This document shows positions 23,286 to 29,261 of a stretch of DNA of 29,261 bases, one piece after another. Every line of letters starts with the position of its first letter. The first letter of the stretch is position 1. Below the pieces are notes generated by a model. The model saw only the letters and a program-made list of their open reading frames with translations. It ran no database searches and had not been told where the DNA came from. The stretch comes from Pelargonium cotyledonis (taxonomy: Eukaryota > Streptophyta > Magnoliopsida > Geraniales > Geraniaceae): the NCBI GenBank assembly GCA_036897625.1, contig JAYMTA010000421.1, forward strand, positions 1 to 29,261, given 5' to 3'. The position numbers and the translations under genes were made by a program.

Positions 23286-26207
23286 GGTACACCAGCAAAC
23301 ATACATTTTCAGATTTTATATGTAAAAGAACCACGGTAACAACTAATGTAAGAACTAGAAGGGGAAGTAACCAGAAGTTTTCTCATTACAAGAGGATTGC
23401 ATCAAGGATCAAACTCTAAATCCATTGCTCTTCGCTTTAGTCATTGATTAACTTACAAGACTTCTTCAAGATGAGATCTATTGGTGTAAGTTGTTGGTAA
23501 ATAATATTGTTTTAGTTAATATAAGTAAACTAGGAATTAGTGTCAAATTAGATGGATGGAGAGAAGCATTAGATTTAGAACCTAAGATTACGAGGATTAG
23601 AATTAGTCTAACCAAACTAAATATACAGAGTATAACTTTAGCATGAGTAGGGGTGAGTAGTGGTTCAATTATGCTAAAAGATAAACAGAAAAAGAAATTA
23701 CCAAAAGATACCCTTTTTTGCAATTTAGATTCACAAATCAAAATGATGAAAAATTGAAGAGGCTGTTAGAAATAGGAATAATGTAGGGAAGTTGAAGTGG
23801 AGTAGGGCATAAAAGATTCTTTGTTATAAGAGAATATCTCTAAAGTTGAAAGGTAAGTTTTAAAGGTTAGTTATACGACCAGCTATGTAAGCTACTAAAT
23901 ATTAGGCTCTAAGGAGGCTGCAAAGCCATAAGATGGGGGTAGCAGAGATGAAAATGTTTAGGATGAATTGTAGTAACAGTAGAAGGGACAAGATTTTAAA
24001 TGGGTCTTCTGTGCAACAGTTGGAATAACTTCAACTGAAGATAAGATGAATATGGGAGGTTAAGTTAACATGGAAAGGGAGGAAGTAATGATAACACAAG
24101 GCTTAACAAAGAATATAACACTAGATAGAATAGAATGTAAAGAGCGGATATGAGCAGATATTTCCAATGAGTTTTGCTAAATGATCATGTAGTTGACCGA
24201 AGATTGTTTAGAAAACAACTTAGATGTTGAAAAGAATAGTAGCAATAAAGTGAAACTATCACTCTTTATGATACATACTACATCAAGGTGTTGCTCTCCA
24301 CTGATGTCCATGGCATCAAGACTGAGTATAGAACATGGTAGCGCAGGAAACGTGACATCAAACTGCAATAAAAAAAATGATTGTTGATAAATTAATTTCA
24401 ATGGACGTAGTAAAAAAAAGAAACAAAAAGAAGCATAAAAAGAATAAGATATATACGAAAGAGTAATAACATAGTTTGAATCCACAATCAATAAAATAAT
24501 ATGAACTATTATAGAGTCAGGTACTCTTTAGTCTTTACGATTCATTGTCATGGGGCTAAGAAACATCTAATGCAAAATCTAAAGAGCACAACTCTAAGAG
24601 AGAGAGAGAGATTGAAAATAGAATGGCAAAGCAGTAGAATACAACTAAAAATATTATCTGATCAACTTTATGAAAGAAATATGACATTACATTGATACGT
24701 AGGGTTTCTCCTCTAGATGTATCCACCACAAGCTTTGATTCAGTTACAGCATGGAGATATAATTCTGCAACCAGGTGAAATAAATTGACATAACTGATGT
24801 GAAGAAATAACACTGAATATACAACAGAACAGCCAAGTCCATCATAGTAAAAGCCTTCATAATTATAGCTCAGCATCTAAGAGCACACAGAAAAGCCTTT
24901 CTTATTTCTGATAGGATTGGGTTACTGAAACCATATTGGCCTATTGCACTACAAACCCCAAAAGGGCAGAACAAATGACTACAACTATCAGCTTATTGCC
25001 CCCATTGAAATTATTTGAAAGCTTGAATAGTAGATTGTAAGCCAGTGCTCACAACACCCATCCCCACCCACACCGACGAAAGACAATGTTTATTACGGGA
25101 GAAATAAAACAACATTCCACTGAAGACTTCAATTTCAATGTTTTTCAGAAAAAGTCATCCAAATTCATAAAAGATAAAAGTATTAAACAATTTCCTTACT
25201 TTTTCCAAAGAAGATTGAAAAAAGAAAGTTTCACTTAATAGTTAATCCATCAAGCAAGCGCAGAAAAAGACTTTTCACACACAAAAATAATCTAGAACAA
25301 ACATGCACCCTAATTCTTAACGCCCTGAAATTTGCACTACTATTTCAGCGACGGCTCAGAGTAGTTGACGAAAATGATTAGCATTAGTGTCCTTCGCGTC
25401 AATTTTTTATTATTGAAATGCAATTCTAACTCCTTTATGGCCTGTTTGATAACTCACATTTCATTTGAAATGCTAACTATGGGGCTAATCCGAAGTTTGG
25501 ATATCCTAAGAAATTGGAATTTGGATTGGCCTAATACCAATAGAATTCAAATGATTAAAAGATGAGATTTAAAATGATAAAAATGTCATTTCAATTACAA
25601 ATTCCCCTCACTCACTCTCCACTCTTCCATATTATTTCAAATCGATGATTTTCTAACATTGGAATAGGGTTTGAATTCCAATATTTCAAATTTCAGAATT
25701 GAAATCAAATCCATGAATGCAAACACAGCCTTAATGTTTTTTGCAACTGCTATCTAATTGAGGCATCCTCCACACCATTTACAATTCCATCATCATTGTA
25801 TACATTATTGTGTTCACCAGAGAACCCTTTAATCTATTAGCAGAAGCAACATAATCAGCTTAGAACTTACATTTGCTGGACCTTATTTAGGTTCTGGTAC
25901 GAGCACAGTTACACAGAAAATCTCAAATTTCAATTCAAAACATATCAATCCAAGGAAGAAAAAACACAAATGCTCGCATAAAAGTGCGTGTTGATTTCAG
26001 ATCCGATTGATTGCATACTGATACAAGCATATAATATTAATATGATTATGAGATTAGATACATACGTAGCTCAGAGAAGAAGAGGAGGAACATGACGATG
26101 GAGGAGGCGAGAGTGATGAGGCCGCCGGAGAGTGTCCGGCTGTAGAAATCCTCGTTGATTTTGGGGTATGCGTCCAGATTCCGAAGCTTGCTCATAAGGC
26201 CGTCCAT
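15489..26207 (-). CDS. ERV46: ERGIC3/Erv46-type ER-Golgi cargo receptor, 13 exons
   Basis: Exons in order: 26207-26066, 24764-24691, 24362-24279, 23171-23091, 22544-22464, 21872-21780, 19061-18882, 18699-18632, 18494-18443, 17555-17502, 17417-17325, 17165-17099 and 15580-15489. They total 1161 bases, 386 aa and a stop; every intron is GT-AG and every join keeps frame. The start MDGLMSKLRNLDAYPKINED is the family's N-terminal cytosolic segment. One membrane span lies at about residues 28-46 and a second at about 345-370. Between them is the large lumenal domain with its cysteine cluster (C146-x2-C149, C159-C160-x2-C163, C186) and the blocks GNFHFAPGKSF and FGDYFPGVVNPLDG. The protein ends MEIGKFS. 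Known role: with Erv41 it cycles in COPI/COPII vesicles and returns leaked ER proteins. Length equals that of plant homologues. One oddity is Gln48 at the exon 1/2 join, where I recall Arg in relatives (SELRLYLH). Introns 1, 3, 6 and 9 carry transposons. Confidence 0.96.
15841..15881. repeat. (CA)n microsatellite in intron 12
   Basis: About 40 bases of CACACA with a CGCGCG interruption near the start and one CAA break. It lies 260 bases upstream of the last exon, in the transcript sense a TG repeat. Confidence 0.9.
15900..17090. other. GC-richer insertion-like part of intron 12
   Basis: This part of intron 12 differs in composition from the other introns. It has a TATA-like GGTATTTATATATGAAG near 16106, a 75-bp tandem repeat, and text such as GGGCACAAATGCCTGCAACC and CAAGGGCACATGGG that resembles LTR or other retroelement material. 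No ends or target duplication were found, so the class is unknown. Open frames here have no recognised domain. Confidence 0.25.
16361..16503. repeat. Two-copy tandem repeat, 75-bp period
   Basis: TTGGGAGTGGTTGGAAAAGC begins the first copy (16361-16435). TTGGGAGTGGTTGTAAAAGC begins the second (16436 to about 16503). Both contain TTGAGCTCTTGGTCTCATTT. Confidence 0.85.
17624..17941. mobile_element. Tourist-like MITE (PIF/Harbinger type) in intron 9
   Basis: The left end GGGCATCCACATTGAAGGTCC and the right end reversed, GAGCATCAGCATCCATGGGAC, are imperfect inverted repeats of the common plant 'GAGCATCCACA' type. GGGACT and AGTCCC words recur at both ends. The flanks are TAA on the left and TTA on the right, a 3-bp TWA duplication with one mismatch. 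The element is 318 bp, non-coding, and lies wholly inside the intron. Confidence 0.55.
19778..21046. mobile_element. Complete non-autonomous Mutator-like element in intron 6
   Basis: The inverted ends begin GGGGTAATTGCA on both sides. They share ATGTACATGTCACTT and CCTAAAACTTTGTTTCCA, with weaker similarity to about 120 bp. A perfect 9-bp direct repeat TAAGAATTA flanks it at 19769-19777 and 21047-21055. The interior shows no transposase; 20090-20230 is GC-richer with an internally repeated word (GGCAAGCACAA), followed by T/G-rich leader-intron-like sequence. The 1269-bp insertion accounts for nearly half of the 2.7-kb intron, the longest in the gene. Confidence 0.88.
23231..23286. repeat. Compound microsatellite (TG)17(AG)11 in intron 3
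   Basis: There are 17 TG units (23231-23264) followed directly by 11 AG units (23265-23286). In the transcript of the minus-strand gene this is (CT)11 then (CA)17, lying about 60-115 bases upstream of the exon 4 acceptor. Confidence 0.95.
23310..24215 (+). pseudogene. Dead LINE reverse transcriptase, C-terminal half
   Basis: Reading across frameshifts and stops on the plus strand, the order of motifs is that of the late RT and C-terminal part of a plant LINE. GLHQGS is near 23395, then NPLLFALVID, then LLVNNIVLV near 23500, where LFADDIVLV is expected. DGWREAL follows, then KLKWSRA, ISLKLKGKF, VIRPAM, ALRRLQSHKMGVAEMKMF near 23910-23965, and finally TLDRIECKERI near 24120. The two catalytic aspartates have become asparagines, and stops and frameshifts are numerous. 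It lies in intron 3 of the Erv46 gene in antisense orientation and borders the microsatellite on its left. Target duplications were not found. Confidence 0.8.
25438..25730. mobile_element. Tourist-like MITE (PIF/Harbinger type) in intron 1
   Basis: The left end TGGCCTGTTTGATAACTC and the right end reversed, GGCTGTGTTTGCATTCATGG, are imperfect inverted repeats. TTA flanks both ends (25435-25437 and 25731-25733). The element is 293 bp and non-coding; palindrome-like words (TTTGAATTCCAATATTTCAAA) fill the right half. Confidence 0.6.
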
Positions 26208-26460
26208 GATTTGCAGAAACTGACCTGCGTTGTTTCAGAATCAGAATCTTCAAAAAACAATCAAATCCAGCTGAGGTTTGTGTCTTAAACACCCCGTTGA
26301 ACAGCAATTGAAGCAGCAATCGATAACGGGGTGTTTAAGATCTAACGCCCTTTCCCCTATTTTCTTTTCTTTTCCTTTCCTTTCTTTTCTATTTTATTTC
26401 CTCTCTTTAATTTGATGGAGAGGGAGAGAGAAACACGAAGCCTTTAAGTTTTGGTCTTGG
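26208..26460 (-). promoter_or_regulatory. Leader and core promoter region of the Erv46 gene
   Basis: Upstream of the start codon (minus strand) lies a hairpin-forming stretch. It is followed further upstream by an AG-rich run (about 26345-26405) and a CT-rich run (about 26410-26435). No TATA box is evident, which fits a housekeeping-type promoter. The transcription start is not determined. Confidence 0.35.
26283..26340 (-). other. Perfect 16-bp inverted repeat (hairpin) 76 bases upstream of the Erv46 ATG
   Basis: TCTTAAACACCCCGTT at 26283-26298 is exactly complementary to AACGGGGTGTTTAAGA at 26325-26340, with a 26-base loop. If transcribed, the leader would fold into a strong stem. It could also act at the DNA level or be a chance palindrome. 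Confidence 0.8.
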
Positions 26461-26488
26461 GAGGAACTCATTTCACATTTTCACTATC

Positions 26489-26620
26489 TTTTTTTTTTTT
26501 TTTTTTTGACAATTTTTTTCTCTTAAATATTGCAAGACAAAATTTACAATACAAAAAGAATAGCATGTAAAAATACTCATTTTTAAAAAAAAAAAAAAGA
26601 AAAAAAAAAGTTGTTTTAGC
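26489..26620. repeat. Poly(T) tract and poly(A) tracts
   Basis: A run of about 19 T's (26489-26507) and A-rich runs near 26586-26609 bracket about 80 AT-rich bases. They may be tails of retroposed pieces. No target duplication was found. Confidence 0.5.
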
Positions 26621-26629
26621 ACAAGCTTC

Positions 26630-28350
26630 CACAGTCTCGAGACTCGTTCACACAGATTTGCTCTAGGAGCGCAACCACGCGGACTTGCTCCCGAATGTTA
26701 TCATGCAGTTTACGATGCTTACCCTGCTATTATGAAGCGTTCCCATACGCAAAGCATCATCCAACCTCCTTCACGACAAAGGTTTAAGCTTGTCGATGTC
26801 GCGATGAGATCAAGCTGTTTAATATTGTATTGCGACAGAGTTAGGTTTGTCGTGACGGGAATGACATTTTTGCCTTGCATGTGCTTGATTGTTTCATCAC
26901 TTGCCAACTCATTTTTCAAGTCCTCAACTTATCTCTTTGAACCACCTCCAAGGTCCTCACCTAGTCGGGTCACCCTTAAAAGCTTTGCAATCTCACCGAA
27001 GTATCTCTAAGACATTCCACTACGCTTGAACGCTAGGACACTACCCGAAGAGGTATAGACTTCTAGAGGCTTTGATTTCCTTGTGATTCTCAAAGGGCAC
27101 ACGGGAGCTCTCAAACTCACCTGATGCCTACCAACGGTGTGCCCGAGAAGGTAGAGTACAATCCACAAGTGGCCCCAAATTGGACCTCACCTTATCAAAA
27201 ACTGAACACACATCAAACACGTACATAGCAGAGATATTTTGTGAGTATATATACCATTTTTTTTAGTAAAACTAATGAATCCACATTCAAAGCGTTCATT
27301 ACTTTCAACTATTTCTATCCCTCTAAAGCGTTGTCTAGCCATGTGATTTTTTACCATAACTTACTCTCACGGTCGATACAATGCCTGGAAAACACATCTA
27401 GGGTATCTGTTAATGATGTGTTATATTGCGAAGGTCACAGGTTCTCGGCTAGATCAAGAGAATATTTGGACTTACAACATTTTTTAGGAAATACTCTAAC
27501 ATGTGAACGATATGACAATTACATTCTAGTGTGCGTGATTGACCAAATCAAAGCATATGCATCAACTGATTCCATTTTCAAGAAAAAATTTAAATGTATC
27601 ATCCTTGAACCTTGCATGACAAGCGATCATGGAATCCGTAGATTCGAGTCTCCCAAGGACAACTCATATCTTGTCTCCTTCCAACCGAGATCCATCTTTT
27701 CCTATCTAAGGAAGGGGCACGTGGGTTCTAATTGAGAGGAACACCCAAAAGCTCACTCGTACTATACCATCCCAAGACCACCTGGGAGATAACCCTTTTT
27801 CATGGGCGATGAAACTGAAACCCGATATTAGCTATTAGAAGGTCTCATCAATGACACTGTTGGCCTAAAAGTGCACATCAATTTCATTCAAGGGAATGTT
27901 TCACTCACAGATAACACTTCCCAAGTCCTACTAATTAATATATCTCATCAGGGCGTGGTTCCCTTTCCGACGAAGTTCACTCCTAAATTGATCAAGGCAT
28001 TCACCAAGCAGATAATTGCGGTCATACTCACGACCTTGACTAACATTTCCATTTCGATAGCACAATTCTTGTTGCACAAGATATATTTCTACTTTCCATT
28101 CGGTCTTGGTGACAACTTTGGCATGCACCAAATTCTTCGCATTCGATGTCGCTTCATAAAGTTGTTCCCCAGCAACAACGCCAAAAACTTTACATGCCCT
28201 CAGCAAGTGCACCAATGTCACCTAAGTAATATAGGACTCGTGAGATTCTAGGTTATCGAATCCGCAAGGGGCTAAGGTAGATCACAAAATAATTGTTTAG
28301 ACTCTACATACGATTTTCACTAATAAAGTTACAAGGGATATATAAAGATT
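26630..28350 (-). mobile_element. Decayed LTR-retrotransposon internal region
   Basis: The anchor is a primer binding site-like sequence at 28183-28166 (minus strand). Downstream of it on the minus strand (lower coordinates) lies a 96-codon frame (28221-27931) that begins across the primer site, and then GC-richer, non-coding sequence to about 26630. No gag, protease, RT or integrase motif is recognised. It is therefore a non-autonomous or gutted element. The LTR that should lie to the right (28184 onward) seems cut off by the element beginning near 28437. A second LTR was not found. Confidence 0.4.
28166..28183 (-). other. Primer binding site relic matching tRNA-Asp 3' end
   Basis: On the minus strand the sequence is TGGCGTTGTTGCTGGGGA. 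The primer site complementary to plant tRNA-Asp, used by many Ty3/gypsy elements, is TGGCGCCGTTGCCGGGGA. The three differences are all C to T, each in a CG or CCG context. Confidence 0.6.
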
Positions 28351-28436
28351 TTTTTAGTACCCAATCTTTGTAATCGTAATCAATTTAGTACCTATATTTT
28401 TATTGTACCTAATTTAGTACTCATACTTTTATTTTA

Positions 28437-29261
28437 GGACAAATTGCACTAAACCCCTATAGGGAATTGATTAATGGCAAAGATGCCACCAGTGAAACGT
28501 ACTTTCGCACATAACCCACCAATAGTTGCTACAGTATTTTCCCATTCATTTGACCGTTAGTGTTCGTACAAAAATACTATTTTGCCCCTAAGTTATGTTT
28601 TTTTCAAAAAAAATAAATGACAAACAGGTCCTTACTGTTCAATGAACAGTGTCCTTCAAATAAAAAATTAAAAAATAACAGAGCGTCTTCTCCGGCGACG
28701 TGCTCCGCCGCGAGACTGCCATCGCCGGCCTTCTTCTCCGGCCTTCCTGCTCCATCTCCGTCGCACATGGCCGACGAACCCCGGCTCCATCTACGTCTTC
28801 TCCATCTTCTCCGTCTCCGGCAGCGGATCTGGTTCGCGATGGCTCTTCTCCGTCTCCAGCAGTGGCTCACCTGGTTCTCCTCAACGAAGGACAGAGAGAG
28901 AAGGGGGCATGGATTCGTCGGCGGCGGCGAGGCTCGCCGACGGTGGTGGAGGAGGTTCGTCGGCGGTGGTGGAGCTTGGCTCTGGTTTGATTTTTTTTAT
29001 TCTTCTTTTATTTTTAAATTGAATTCATTTGGTTTGATTTGGTTTAAATTGGTTTGATTCGGTTTTAGTTTAGTTGATTTGGTTTAATTTTGTTGTTTTT
29101 CATAAAATCCAGCGAATAATGCAGATTCCGGCGACTAGAAAATTCATATGGTCGCCAAAATCTTCAAGGGCATCAAGAGGAAGAAGGAGAAAGGCATTTT
29201 GAACATTAAAAAAAATTAACCAACATCTGTTAAAAATTTCATCCATTTTAACGGTAAAAAC
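28437..29261. mobile_element. Mutator-like element cut by the right window edge
   Basis: The stretch opening GGACAAATTGCACTAAACCC and running through 'CATTTGACCGTTAG' resembles the left terminal repeat of the elements at 8835 and 13624. It is followed by a GC-rich interior (28680-28990) with CGCCG and CTCCGTC words and open frames of up to 146 codons without a known domain. The last 60 bases, read in reverse (ACCGTTAAAATGGATGAAA), look like the inner part of the matching right repeat. The right end and target duplication lie outside the window. Confidence 0.5.

Noticed and set aside
27241..27735. 164-codon plus-strand open frame
   Set aside because: It lies inside the decayed LTR element in the opposite orientation, and no recognisable domain was found.
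28617..29057. 146-codon open frame and overlapping frames
   Set aside because: It lies in the GC-rich cargo of a Mutator-like element, where stop codons are rare in every frame. No domain was seen.

Overview
This window looks like a stretch of eudicot plant nuclear genome. The background is AT-rich, one gene has 12 short-exon GT-AG introns, and there is a plant-type AP2/ERF factor. Plant transposon families (Mutator-like, PIF/Harbinger-like, LINE, LTR) are scattered through it. The species cannot be named from the sequence alone.

Two protein-coding genes are well supported. (1) On the + strand at 5538-6671 is an intronless AP2/ERF transcription factor of 377 aa, of the DREB A-6 / ERF subgroup I type (RAP2.4/WIND1 class). 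It has a clear TATA box and an upstream cluster of G-box/ABRE sites and one palindromic TGACGTCA site. (2) On the - strand from 26207 to 15489 is a 13-exon gene for a 386-aa ERGIC3/Erv46-type cargo receptor of the ER-Golgi shuttle. All exon joins keep frame and all introns are GT-AG. The two genes point towards each other, about 8.8 kb apart, and nothing suggests that they work together.

Region by region: 1-345 may hold the first leader exon and TATA box of a leftward gene whose coding part is outside the window. 720-1430 is a probable transposon-derived segment with a leader-like exon and intron. 2248-2461 is a tiny 5'-truncated LINE with a perfect 13-bp target duplication. 3190-4206 looks like a polyadenylated retroposed segment. 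4328-4382 is an A-tract between direct repeats. 4400-5537 is the ERF promoter and leader. 7155-7557 is a 201-bp tandem duplication. 8835-9864 and 13624-14759 are complete non-autonomous Mutator-like elements with GC-rich cargo, and a PIF/Harbinger-like element lies between them at 12297-13214. 15489-26207 is the Erv46 gene; its introns hold another complete Mutator-like element, two small PIF/Harbinger-like MITEs, a dead LINE reverse transcriptase, microsatellites and a 75-bp tandem repeat. 26630-28350 is an LTR-retrotransposon relic with a decayed tRNA-Asp primer site, and 28437 to the end is a Mutator-like element cut by the window edge.

I found no new multi-gene system, CRISPR array, tRNA or rRNA. 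The most useful second-look items are the three Mutator-like elements with 9-bp target duplications and cargo, the exactly bounded 214-bp LINE insertion, the CT/CA repeat near a splice acceptor, and a perfect 16-bp hairpin just upstream of the Erv46 start codon.
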